Assembly: GCF_010020825.1 (NCBI RefSeq)
Contig: NZ_JAACJE010000001.1
Span: 3,472,001 to 3,536,000, forward strand
Length of the DNA stretch: 64,000 nt
Source: Acidovorax sp. 210-6
GTDB lineage: Bacteria; Pseudomonadota; Gammaproteobacteria; Burkholderiales; Burkholderiaceae_C
Reading direction: 5' to 3'
The position numbers and the translations under genes are program-made. Of the stretch, positions 19,065-27,214 are shown one piece after another. The notes under the pieces were generated by a model that saw nothing but the letters and a program-made list of their open reading frames with translations, had not been told where the DNA came from and did not search any database. The number at the start of each line of letters is the position of its first letter. Positions within the stretch are counted from its first letter, which is position 1.

Positions 19065-19249
19065 CCCCGGATTGTGCGTGCTGCGCCAATACCCGTAACA
19101 CGCCCAGCCCGCCAAGGGCTGCGCATTGTCCGAGCGCAACCTTCCGGCTTATTTGCACAATTTGATTAAAACAAACCCAAACTTAACCCTCAGTCATCCA
19201 GGCCCCCGTGGAATCCGCCAGCCTCGTGCAGGTCTGGCAAATGCCGGCT

Positions 19250-19963
19250 TCAGCCCGCCGGGCTCAGGCTCTCGACCAACAGGGCCGGAAGCTCCTGCAC
19301 CAGGCGCGGCTTGTGTACCACCGGCACACCGGCCAGCACAAAGGCGTAGGAGCCGCGTTGCGCTTCGTCCAGCGAGGTCACCACGATCACACGGCTGCGC
19401 TGGAACTGCGGATGCGAACGCAAACGGGAAATCAAGGTGGCGCCATCGATACCCGGCAAGAGAATGTCCACAATGAGAACGTCGGGCTGAAGTTCGCCCG
19501 CCATGGCCAGACCCACGATGCCGTCGTCCGCCACATGCAATTCCACCTGGGGGAATTCATGCGCCATCAGCAGCTTGACCAGGTTCTGAAAATGGACCGA
19601 ATCCTCGATCAACAGTACCCGCTGAGGGCTGCCGCACGACGCTTCCCGGCGCCCATCCCGCGGAGAGCGCCTGGATGCGGTATCACCCTCCGCATCATCG
19701 ATCGAGGCTGGCGCTCTTGCGGCCATCTCATGGCCCCGCGCGTCCCCAGCAGCCCCTTGGCGCCGCTTCAGCCACCGCTCCACCGAGGCTCGCGCAATGC
19801 GCCGGTGCCCGCCGGGCGTCTTCCAGGCCTCCAGTTCGCCCCGATCCACCATGAGTTGAACGGAACGCACTGCCAAGCCCAGCACGCGTGCGACGTCGCG
19901 CGTGCTGCAGTCCGCAGGCAGGGACATGAGCTTGCTGGCTTCCATGGTCGCAAATTTTATCAT
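19250..19963 (-). CDS. Regulator with excisionase/MerR-type HTH and response-regulator receiver domain
   Basis: 237 residues. An N-terminal HTH of the excisionase/MerR-like type (STRDVARVLGLAVRSVQLMV, then GGHRRIARASVERWL) is joined by a charged linker to a receiver domain: acidic pair in VLLIEDSVH, phospho-acceptor Asp in DVLIVDILLPGIDG, VIVVTSLDE, and Lys in VVHKPR. The order (HTH first, receiver last) is inverted relative to common response regulators. Start is ATG 19963 or 19945; neither has a clear Shine-Dalgarno. It faces a decayed two-component gene across a palindrome and no intact partner kinase is in the window. Confidence 0.8.
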   Translation of the reverse strand: MIKFATMEASKLMSLPADCSTRDVARVLGLAVRSVQLMVDRGELEAWKTPGGHRRIARASVERWLKRRQGAAGDARGHEMAARAPASIDDAEGDTASRRSPRDGRREASCGSPQRVLLIEDSVHFQNLVKLLMAHEFPQVELHVADDGIVGLAMAGELQPDVLIVDILLPGIDGATLISRLRSHPQFQRSRVIVVTSLDEAQRGSYAFVLAGVPVVHKPRLVQELPALLVESLSPAG

Positions 19964-19984
19964 TTATGTTTCGATAAATATGAT
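19959..19984. promoter_or_regulatory. AT-rich palindrome overlapping the regulator start
   Basis: ATCATTTAT (19959-19967) and ATAAATATGAT (19974-19984) form an imperfect inverted repeat around GTTTCG, in the short gap between the two divergent frames and over the regulator's ATG. It is conspicuously AT-rich against this genome. An autoregulatory operator is a reasonable guess. Confidence 0.5.
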
Positions 19985-20027
19985 GCATTTGGTTAAAACC
20001 AACATACCCCTTTCCCGAGGACATGCC

Positions 20028-20531
20028 ATGCACAAACGAATCCTGGTTGTTGAAGACCACGCAGACATCCGCAAACCGATCCACGTGCCCCTGGAGTTTG
20101 AGGACTACGACATCCATGAAGCCGCCAACGCCGATGAAGGCCTGGTGGCCGTGCAGCAAGTGCGCCCCAATCTGCTGCTGGATGGGATGATGCCCGGCAC
20201 CATGGACGGGCTGGATCTGCGCCGTTGCATCAAAAGCGACCCCTCCCTGGATCTCCCCCAGGTGGTGCTGCTGACCGCCCGCGGTTAGAGCCAGGACTTC
20301 AAGGTATCGGACACAGGCCCAGGCATCGACCCTTCGCAGCACACCATGATTTTTGAAAAATTCCGCCAGGCGAACACCCGCGTCAGCTACCAGCACGGCG
20401 ACACCGGGCTGGGGCTGGCCCTTTCGCGCGAGCTGGCGGACCTGCTGGGCAAGGGCGCCTGCTTCACTCTGGCCGTGCCCACGGGCGCGCAGGTATCGCG
20501 TCCCAAGGTTCAAGCGGGCGCTTCTGCCTGA
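20028..20531 (+). pseudogene. Decayed two-component gene: receiver fragment, in-frame TAG, histidine-kinase ATPase fragment
   Basis: ATG 20028 follows a GAGG ribosome site at 20017-20020. Codons 1-86 are the first two thirds of a receiver (ILVVEDHADIRK, DGMMPGTMDGLDLR, VVLLTARG) and end at TAG 20286-20288, before the conserved Lys. The same frame continues after TAG with SQDFKVSDTGPGIDPSQ, IFEKFRQAN and HGDTGLGLALSRELADLLG, the G1/F/G2 boxes of a HATPase_c domain, to a stop at 20531. The usual Asp and Lys context of the receiver is damaged (LLLDGMMPG). It looks like a nonsense mutation plus an internal deletion that fused two genes. Confidence 0.78.
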
Positions 20532-20572
20532 GCACCGGCTCCCAAAGCCTGTGCACTGCGGGGGGGCTCTGG

Positions 20573-20917
20573 CTATTTTCCCTCTTGGGTTTCCGGCACA
20601 TAGACCATGCTGCCGTCCTTCATGCGGTAGGCCACCCCGGCCTTCATGCCCTGGCCTTCGCCAATCTGGCCCGAGGACTGGTACTGCTTGAGCTCATTGC
20701 CTTCCTTGACCAGCATTTCCATGTTGGGCTTGCCCGCGTTCTTGATGACCACCACGTCCTGCGAGGCAAAGGGGTTGAGCGGGTTCTCGGCCACGGCGAT
20801 GAGCAGCACGGCAATCACCACCAGGAACACGTCGATGATGTTCACCACGCTGAGAATGGGATCGTCCTCGTCGGAGTCGCCCAGGATGTCGATGCGCATG
20901 CGGCGGGATTCAGCCAT
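20573..20917 (-). CDS. DUF2149 protein, ExbD-like membrane subunit (HmuU-like)
   Basis: 114 residues, ATG 20917 overlapping the end of the channel gene by 8 nt. A single membrane helix (about residues 24-43) follows the N-terminal cytoplasmic segment and carries an Asp at its start (SVVNIIDVFLVVIAVLLIAV), like the proton-carrying Asp of ExbD/TolR. The rest is a small periplasmic domain (DVVVIKNAGKPNMEMLVKEG). DUF2149 proteins accompany MotA/TolQ/ExbB-like proteins in CobN-like loci, including the hmu haem operons of Bacteroidota. I infer it forms a motor with the preceding gene product to drive the CobN-like protein. Confidence 0.85.
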   Translation of the reverse strand: MAESRRMRIDILGDSDEDDPILSVVNIIDVFLVVIAVLLIAVAENPLNPFASQDVVVIKNAGKPNMEMLVKEGNELKQYQSSGQIGEGQGMKAGVAYRMKDGSMVYVPETQEGK

Positions 20918-21473
20918 GGGCCAGCTCCCGGGTGGCGCGCGAGGGCACCGCATCGTGTGCATGGCCGTGCGCAGGCGTTGGCACGGCCACGGGCGCGGCG
21001 TCCAGGCCAATGAGCAGCACGTTGAGCTCCTCCATGAGCCAGCGCTTGCGCAGCGTCTGCACCACAAAGGTGATGGCGGCCGCCAGCAGCGCCACGATCA
21101 CGGCGGCAAAGGCCACCACCAGGTTCTGCGCCATGCCCTGCGTGTTGCCGGCCGCCACGGCCACCAGGGCCGGGCCCATGGGGATCATGGTGGCCACCAG
21201 CCCCAGCAGCGGCGCCACGCGGCTGACGATGCGCTGGAGTTCGAGCTGCTTGAGCACGTACAGCTCCAGCCCGTCGCTGCCCAGGTGGGCATTGCGCTGC
21301 CAGTAGCGGTGCAGCGGCTGCTGGCCCTGCGGCAGGCGCGCGCGTGCCACGGCCTCGACCAGCACCTGCCCCAGGCTGAACAGGGCATAGACGAACATCA
21401 GGCACAGCAGCACCAGTACCGGGGTGAGGAAGAACTTGGAGATCTCGTAGAGGAAGCTTTCAAGGGCGTTCAT
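20910..21473 (-). CDS. MotA/TolQ/ExbB-family proton channel of the CobN-like module (HmuT-like)
   Basis: 187 residues with three membrane segments: about 11-35 (FFLTPVLVLLCLMFVYALFS), 93-115 (VAPLLGLVATMIPMGPALVA) and 125-152. The conserved GL.AT.IPMGPAL pattern of the TolQ/ExbB family lies in the second. ATG 21473 overlaps the chelatase gene stop by ATGA. A His-rich tail (HGHAHD) is present. It is distinct from the ExbB encoded earlier in the same operon, so the operon encodes two separate motor channels. Confidence 0.88.
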   Translation of the reverse strand: MNALESFLYEISKFFLTPVLVLLCLMFVYALFSLGQVLVEAVARARLPQGQQPLHRYWQRNAHLGSDGLELYVLKQLELQRIVSRVAPLLGLVATMIPMGPALVAVAAGNTQGMAQNLVVAFAAVIVALLAAAITFVVQTLRKRWLMEELNVLLIGLDAAPVAVPTPAHGHAHDAVPSRATRELAHG

Positions 21474-24400
21474 GCGGAGGCTTTCAAAGAAATGGAAGAT
21501 GGAATGCGGTGGCGGCGCACGCGCCAGGTCTGCCAGGCCATGCCGGCCAGCACCACGGCGCCCAGCAGCCAGGCGTAGGCCCAGATGAGCTGCTGCACGG
21601 GGGTGTCGCGCAGCACCTCGCGCAGCTCCTGGCCGCGCACCACCGGGGGCGGCGCAGGTGGCTCCGGTTCCGGTGCGGGCGGTTGCGGCTGCGGTGCTGC
21701 CTGGGGTGGCGCAGCAGCGGCGCTGGGCGCGGCCTGGGCAGGCGCAGGCTGCGGCCCGATGCCAAAGCCCTGCGCCAGCTCGGCCACGTAGGCCTTGAAG
21801 GCTTCGTTGCCGGTGTGCACGTCGTGGCGCGCGGCCAGATCCTGGTAGGTGGCCACCAGCTCGCGCTTGGTACGCTCGTCGGCCTGCCAGTAGTCCTTGC
21901 GGATGGCTTCGAGCATGCGCTCGGCCACCTGCGCCAGGGCGGTGGGGTTGTTCTTCTCGAACCATTCGCGCGTGCCCAGGCGGTGGCGGTCGTTCACATA
22001 GGTTTCGTGAAATTCCTGCCACTGGTCGTCGCGCACCACGTTGCGGTCCATCACCTGCCAGCCCCAGAAGTTGTTGACGGTGTTGAGCATCTGCAGCGTG
22101 CCGCTGTAGCCCTCCTGCATCATTTCCTTCATCCAGTTCGGGTGCTGATAGACGCTGCGCAGCTCGGTGGCCATGAACTTCTCGGCCGTCTGCAGGCGCG
22201 CGCGGTTGGGGTCGCGCATGTTGGAGATGTAGAGCTGCGGGTTCTTGCCGTCCAGGTGCTTGACGGCCAGCGAGATGCCGCCCAGGTACTCGAACGGGTG
22301 ATCGGTATCAAGCAGGCCGCGCAGGTTGGACGAGCGCGAGAACACCGCCGCGCTGGTGCCGCGCAGGTGCTCGGCGTAGGTGTTGATCTCGCGCCCAGAG
22401 GGGTCGGCCAGCTTGCGGCTCCAGTTCGCGGTGTTGGGGCCATAGGCCCAGGACATGCGCGAGAGGTAGAGCTTTTCGAGCTTGCCGTCGCCCTCTTCCC
22501 ACATGTCGGAGGCGAGCGAGGCGTCGGTCAGCTTGGTGCTGTAGTCGCCGCTTTCGTTGCCGAAGATGCGGGTCAGGGCAAACTCGCGCGCCTCCTGCGC
22601 GGGCACGCCCTGCGCACGCAGCGCGGCCTCGATGCGCTCGGTGTTGGCACGCACAAAGTTCTTCTCGCGCGGCTCGGGCTGCGCGGCGAGCAACTGGATG
22701 GCCTCGTTGAAGCGCTCCATCACATTGGGGAACTGGTCACGGTACAGGCCGGTGAGCGAAATCACCGTGTCGATGCGCGGGCGCCCCAGCTCCTGCAGGG
22801 GAATCACCTCCATGCCCACCACGCGCCCGCCCTCGTCCCAGCGCGGTTTCACGCCCATGGCATAGAGGATTTGCGCCTCCAGCATGCCCAAGTGGCGGAG
22901 GGTTTCGGTGCTCCACATGCTGAAGGCCAGCTTCTCAGGGAACTTGCCGTGCTCGGCCTGGTAGGACTGGATCAGCGCCTGCACCGCCTCCTTGCCCGCC
23001 TCGTAGGCCGCGCGCGTGGGAATGCGCGCAGGGTCGAAGCCGTACATGTTGCGTCCGGTGTGCAGTGCGTCGGGGTTGCGGATCGGGTCGCCGCCGTAAG
23101 ACGGGTCGATCCAGCGTGCCGACAGGCCCTGCAGCACGCCCTCCACCTCCCAGGCGGCCCGCAGCGTGACCAGGAAGCGCCGCCCCTTCTCGGCCAGCAC
23201 GCGCAGTTGGGGGTCGTCCAGCTCGCGCAGCGGGCGCTCGCTGAAGACCCAGTCGTCCACGAAGCGGTAGGGCGCGGTTTTGGGCAGGTCCTTGTAGTCG
23301 CCCTTGAACGCGGCCTTGGCGTTTTTCACACCCGTGGCCTCGTAGAGCGGCTGACCCAGCATCTGCATCACGTTGCTGACGAGGTGGGCGCGCTCGGCGT
23401 CCTGGCCCAGGGTGTGCAGGCCCAGCGGCTGCTGGGCAGCGCCCAGGTCTTCGAGGTAGTCCTCCAGGTCGCGCAGGAACTTGTCGAAGCTGCGCTCCAG
23501 CTCGGCGACCTTCCACTTCAGGTCTTTGTGGATGTTCATCTTCACTGCCTGCGCCACGATCAGCTTGCGGTTGTTGTCCTTCACCAGGCCGGAATCGAGC
23601 GACTGGTATTCGCGGATCAGGTCGTTGATGCGCACGAAGTCTTCCGACAGACCTGCAGGCGCGAACGCCGGGGTCTGGTGGCTCACGATCACGCCGCGCC
23701 CGCGCCGTTTCACGTGCAGCGCCTCGCCAATGTTGTCCACGATGTAGGGATAGACCACTGGCGTGTTGCCCACCAGCAGGTTGGGCTCGTCGTAGGCCCA
23801 CAGGCCGCGCTCCTTGCCGGGCGTCCACTCCTGCGTGCCATGCGTGCCAAAGTGCACGATGGCGTGTGCCGCATGCTGCTCACGCGCCCACAGGTAGGTG
23901 GCCAGGTAGAAGTGGTTGAGCGGCACCTTGGTGTCGTGGAACAGCTTTTTTTCGTCGTGGTGGCCCGCCGCTGTCTCGCTGCGCATGGGCTGGGGCAGCA
24001 CCACGAGCTGGCCCAGCTTCATGCGCGGAATGACAAAGCCCTGCTGCCCCTGGTGGCGCACCACCCAGGGGCTTTTCTCGGGTGCGCCCCAGAAGGCGGT
24101 GATGCGCTGGCGCACCTCGGCGGGCAAACCCTGGAGCCAGCGCTCGTAGCGCGCCAGGGGCAGAAAATCCCAGTGCGGCGTCTTCATCAGCTCGCCCAAG
24201 GCGCCGCTGCGGTACGCCGGGCGCAGCAGGGTGGCCACGGTGGCGATGATGTCCTGCTCGGTGGTGGCATCGATGCGGTAGCCCTCGGCGCGCAGGCGCT
24301 GCACCAGGTGCTCCAGCGAGCGCGGCACGTTGAGGTTGGAAGCACCCTGGTTCTTCTCACCCGGCGGGTGGTTCCAGAAGAACAGCGCCAGGCGCTTTTC

Positions 24401-25654
24401 GGCGTTGGGCGAGGACTGCAGGCGTGCCAGGTTCACGGCCTTGCCGACGAGCAGGTCCATCTGCTCGGGCATGGGCACCAGCTCGCCACCCTCGTTGGCG
24501 CTGACGACCACCGGGTCCTGCAGGCCGATGTATTCGGCGTTGGTCAAAGAGAACGGCAGGTTGAAGCTGTTGATTCCCACGGTATCGCGCAGGTATTCAG
24601 CCCGCGTGCCCTGGCGGTACGACAGCATGTGGATGACCGGCACGCCCATGGCGCGGTGCCAGGCCTTGCGCGCGTCGGGGTTGATGCCCAGGAAGGTATT
24701 GACCAGCAGCACCTGCGGCAACACCTTGCCGTCCAGCGTGATGATGGGCTCGTCCACCTCCACCGGCGCCAGCTCCTGGGGGTTGGGGAAGCCCGATCCC
24801 GCATACACCCCGGCAGCAATGTCGGCCACCTGCACCGGACGCCCCCCAGGCCCGGCCGGAGGTCCACCACCCCCCGGCCGGGTCGCTGCCGTTGCAGCTT
24901 GCACATCGGTGGCCGCACGCGCCACGCGGCTGCTGCGGTAGAACACCAGCGGCAGCGCGCCACGCGCTTCCAGCGCGGCAATGGTTTCGTCGAGCACGCG
25001 GGTCTGCCCGTCGGACAGGTAACTGGACGACATCTCCATGCCCACCACCGGCGCGCCCCGCACCGCGCCGCCCTGGCGTGCCTGCCACCAGGTCAGGTAG
25101 CTGCGCAGGTCGGCAAACACGCCCTTGTCGTACGCCGGGTGGTAGATACCACCGTTGGGCAATGCCACCGGCGCGGGCACGGAGGCGGGGTCGGTGCCCT
25201 GCAGCACGGCGCGCAGGTACTGGAACAGGCGCTCGTGGTTCACGCGCATGCCGCCCACGTAGTAGTCGAACACGCGCTGGGCCTGTACCGGCGGCAGACC
25301 CATGGGACGCAGACGCACGGGCGGGCTCATCACATGGATGCCCACGCCCGGCAGGCGGGCGGCGCGGATCTGTGCCCCGGCCACACGCTCAATCAGCGCC
25401 TGGTCGTCGGAGCGCGGTGCATCCACCAGCACCAGGCGCGCACCGTCGAGCACACGCGCCACGCCTTTTTCGCCCTCGGCATCGACCTGCGTCCAGGCCA
25501 GCTCCACGCCCTGCGCGCGAGCGGCTTCCTGCATGAGCTTGAACTTGCGCTCCAGCACCATGGTGCTGCTGATCAGGGCCACCTTGTCCGCCGCAGCGGC
25601 GGGGCCCACCAGCGCGCAGCACAGGGCTGCCACCATCCATATCCAGCGTGCCAT
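21470..25654 (-). CDS. Exported, membrane-anchored CobN-like chelatase (HmuS-like)
   Basis: 1394 residues of the CobN/BchH large-subunit family, which handles metal-tetrapyrroles. Unlike cytosolic CobN it begins with a signal peptide (MARWIWMVAALCCALVGPAAA) and ends with a membrane helix near residues 1350-1372 (LIWAYAWLLGAVVLAGMAW) and a short basic tail, so the catalytic domain should face the periplasm. The core motifs HFGTHGTQEWTPGK (about residue 600) and LFFWNHPPGEKNQGASNLNV are present; a Pro/Ala-rich linker (about 1290-1340) precedes the anchor. ATG 25654 is 2 nt after the tonB stop. In Bacteroidota the CobN-like HmuS works on haem; whether this one removes iron or cobalt or remodels another tetrapyrrole cannot be read from the sequence. 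Confidence 0.88.
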   Translation of the reverse strand: MARWIWMVAALCCALVGPAAAADKVALISSTMVLERKFKLMQEAARAQGVELAWTQVDAEGEKGVARVLDGARLVLVDAPRSDDQALIERVAGAQIRAARLPGVGIHVMSPPVRLRPMGLPPVQAQRVFDYYVGGMRVNHERLFQYLRAVLQGTDPASVPAPVALPNGGIYHPAYDKGVFADLRSYLTWWQARQGGAVRGAPVVGMEMSSSYLSDGQTRVLDETIAALEARGALPLVFYRSSRVARAATDVQAATAATRPGGGGPPAGPGGRPVQVADIAAGVYAGSGFPNPQELAPVEVDEPIITLDGKVLPQVLLVNTFLGINPDARKAWHRAMGVPVIHMLSYRQGTRAEYLRDTVGINSFNLPFSLTNAEYIGLQDPVVVSANEGGELVPMPEQMDLLVGKAVNLARLQSSPNAEKRLALFFWNHPPGEKNQGASNLNVPRSLEHLVQRLRAEGYRIDATTEQDIIATVATLLRPAYRSGALGELMKTPHWDFLPLARYERWLQGLPAEVRQRITAFWGAPEKSPWVVRHQGQQGFVIPRMKLGQLVVLPQPMRSETAAGHHDEKKLFHDTKVPLNHFYLATYLWAREQHAAHAIVHFGTHGTQEWTPGKERGLWAYDEPNLLVGNTPVVYPYIVDNIGEALHVKRRGRGVIVSHQTPAFAPAGLSEDFVRINDLIREYQSLDSGLVKDNNRKLIVAQAVKMNIHKDLKWKVAELERSFDKFLRDLEDYLEDLGAAQQPLGLHTLGQDAERAHLVSNVMQMLGQPLYEATGVKNAKAAFKGDYKDLPKTAPYRFVDDWVFSERPLRELDDPQLRVLAEKGRRFLVTLRAAWEVEGVLQGLSARWIDPSYGGDPIRNPDALHTGRNMYGFDPARIPTRAAYEAGKEAVQALIQSYQAEHGKFPEKLAFSMWSTETLRHLGMLEAQILYAMGVKPRWDEGGRVVGMEVIPLQELGRPRIDTVISLTGLYRDQFPNVMERFNEAIQLLAAQPEPREKNFVRANTERIEAALRAQGVPAQEAREFALTRIFGNESGDYSTKLTDASLASDMWEEGDGKLEKLYLSRMSWAYGPNTANWSRKLADPSGREINTYAEHLRGTSAAVFSRSSNLRGLLDTDHPFEYLGGISLAVKHLDGKNPQLYISNMRDPNRARLQTAEKFMATELRSVYQHPNWMKEMMQEGYSGTLQMLNTVNNFWGWQVMDRNVVRDDQWQEFHETYVNDRHRLGTREWFEKNNPTALAQVAERMLEAIRKDYWQADERTKRELVATYQDLAARHDVHTGNEAFKAYVAELAQGFGIGPQPAPAQAAPSAAAAPPQAAPQPQPPAPEPEPPAPPPVVRGQELREVLRDTPVQQLIWAYAWLLGAVVLAGMAWQTWRVRRHRIPSSISLKASA

Positions 25655-25656
25655 TT

Positions 25657-26406
25657 TCAAGATTCCGTCAGTTCGTAAACGATAGGGATGCGCAGGTCGA
25701 TCGCGCGCCCCGGTGCCATCTGTGCAGCCAGGGCTTGTGCCACGCTGCGCACCAGTTGCTCGGCGGCATGGTCGAGCGCCTTGAAACCCGAGGAGTGGTG
25801 CAACATGCAGTGCTGCAGGCTGCCGTCGGCACCCACGCGCAGGTGCACCACCACGGTGCCGCTCTGGCCCATGCGGCGCGCGCTGGCCGGGTAGCGCTTG
25901 CCCTGCTGCAAGGCCTGCTCCAGCTGGGCACGCCACTGCTGGTAGTCTTGGTCGTTTTGCGGCGCAGGGGGTGCGGCGACGCTCGGGGGCGCTGGCGGCG
26001 CCACAGCCGCCACCGCACGCGGCGCTTCGGCCGCCGCAGTGGCGACCGGCGTGGCCACGCTGGGTTCAGAGCGCAGGGGCTCGGCCTGGGGCTGCGGCGC
26101 CTGCACCGGTGCCCGGGGAGCCGGGGTGGGACGGTGCGCAGCCACGGCCCGCTGGCGCGGGGCCGGTGCGGGCTGCGGCGCGGGGGGCTCGGGTGCCACC
26201 TGCGGGGGCACCGGCGCGGGCGGTGGGGGCGGTGGGGGCGCCGCCCAGCGCACGGCCACCTCCAGGCGCTCCACGGCAGGCGCCTGTTCCAGGCCCCACC
26301 AGAGCGCGGCACCCAGCAGGCTGGCGTGCAGCAGGGCAGAAACGGCCCAGTCCCTGGGCGACATACGGGTTGGCGCCCCGGTGGCGGTCATGGTGGGCGC
26401 GTTCAT
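25657..26406 (-). CDS. tonB: TonB-family energy transducer
   Basis: 249 residues: N-terminal anchor (about 20-40, AVSALLHASLLGAALWWGL), a long Pro/Ala-rich periplasm-spanning segment (about 53-150), and a C-terminal TonB domain with YPASARRMGQSGTVVVHLRV and FKALDHAAEQLV. It transmits ExbB/ExbD proton-motive energy to the outer-membrane receptor encoded upstream in the same operon. ATG 26406 overlaps the exbD stop by ATGA. Confidence 0.93.
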   Translation of the reverse strand: MNAPTMTATGAPTRMSPRDWAVSALLHASLLGAALWWGLEQAPAVERLEVAVRWAAPPPPPPPAPVPPQVAPEPPAPQPAPAPRQRAVAAHRPTPAPRAPVQAPQPQAEPLRSEPSVATPVATAAAEAPRAVAAVAPPAPPSVAAPPAPQNDQDYQQWRAQLEQALQQGKRYPASARRMGQSGTVVVHLRVGADGSLQHCMLHHSSGFKALDHAAEQLVRSVAQALAAQMAPGRAIDLRIPIVYELTES

Positions 26407-26771
26407 GTGCGGCGCACCTCCAGCGCCACCTTCTCGAAGCCCAGCGCCTTCACGCGGTCCACCACGTCCACGAAGTCGGTCAGCGCCAGAGCGCCATCGG
26501 CGCGCACCGTCACGGGCTGGGCGCGCTCGAAGCGGGCCAGGGCGGGGGCCAGATCGTCCACACGCTCGTCATTCAAGTACAGCACCTTGTGGCTGGTGAG
26601 CGTGAGCACCACCGGCGCAGGCTGGGCCGGTGCGGCCTGCGCGGCCTGCGCCAGATCCACGGGAATGCGCCCGGTGACCACGAAGGTGGCTGTGGTGAGC
26701 ACGATGGTGAGCAGCACCAGCATCACATCGACCAGCGGCACGACGTTGATGGAGTCGATGTCCTCATCCAT
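26403..26771 (-). CDS. exbD: ExbD-family proton-channel subunit
   Basis: 122 residues: cytoplasmic N-terminus, one membrane helix with the proton-relay Asp (NVVPLVDVMLVLLTIVL, Asp at about residue 15), and a periplasmic domain (VTVRADGALALTDFVDVVDR). It starts 2 nt after exbB and overlaps tonB. Partner of the ExbB just upstream. Confidence 0.94.
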   Translation of the reverse strand: MDEDIDSINVVPLVDVMLVLLTIVLTTATFVVTGRIPVDLAQAAQAAPAQPAPVVLTLTSHKVLYLNDERVDDLAPALARFERAQPVTVRADGALALTDFVDVVDRVKALGFEKVALEVRRT

Positions 26772-26773
26772 GT

Positions 26774-27199
26774 TCAGCCTCCCTGGGCTTCGTCGAACTC
26801 GGCCAGCTTGACGCGCACCACACGGCGCAGCGCGTTGTTCAGCCCCACGCAGGGAATGGCCACACCAATGCCCACGGCCGTGGCCTTGAGCGCCAGGGCC
26901 AGGCCGACCATGATGGTTTTCACATCCATGGCCCCGCTGCTGCCCAGGGCCTCGAAGGTGAGCATGATGCCCAGCACCGTGCCCAGCAGGCCGATGTAGG
27001 GCGCGTTTGCGGCCACGGAACCGATCACGCCCAGGCGCTGGGTCAGCTCAGTCTCCAGCCGCACGCGGCTGCGGTAGCTCTGCACCTGCACCTGGCGATA
27101 AAAACGCCAGCGCTCCAGTGCCACGGCCACGGCCCAGGCGCTCAGGGACAGGAGCAGGCCGATCACGCCCCACTCCACGACGGATTTGAAGTCTTGCAT
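26774..27199 (-). CDS. exbB: ExbB/TolQ-family proton-channel subunit (short form)
   Basis: 141 residues, shorter than enterobacterial ExbB (about 240). Three hydrophobic segments: about 9-29, 58-80 (IGSVAANAPYIGLLGTVLGI) and 93-118 (LALALKATAVGIGVAIPCVG). The conserved APYIGLLGTVLGIM and ALKATAVGIGVAIP signatures are clear. It lies 15 nt after the receptor gene and 2 nt before exbD, so receptor and energiser are co-transcribed. Confidence 0.94.
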   Translation of the reverse strand: MQDFKSVVEWGVIGLLLSLSAWAVAVALERWRFYRQVQVQSYRSRVRLETELTQRLGVIGSVAANAPYIGLLGTVLGIMLTFEALGSSGAMDVKTIMVGLALALKATAVGIGVAIPCVGLNNALRRVVRVKLAEFDEAQGG

Positions 27200-27214
27200 G
27201 GTGTGCTCCGATGT

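Noticed and set aside
21509-25678. A 1389-codon open frame on the plus strand opposite the CobN-like gene
   Set aside because: It is the mirror of a high-GC gene with strong third-position bias. Its product is rich in His, Gln, Arg and Gly with no recognisable domain, and it lies wholly antisense to a well-supported gene.
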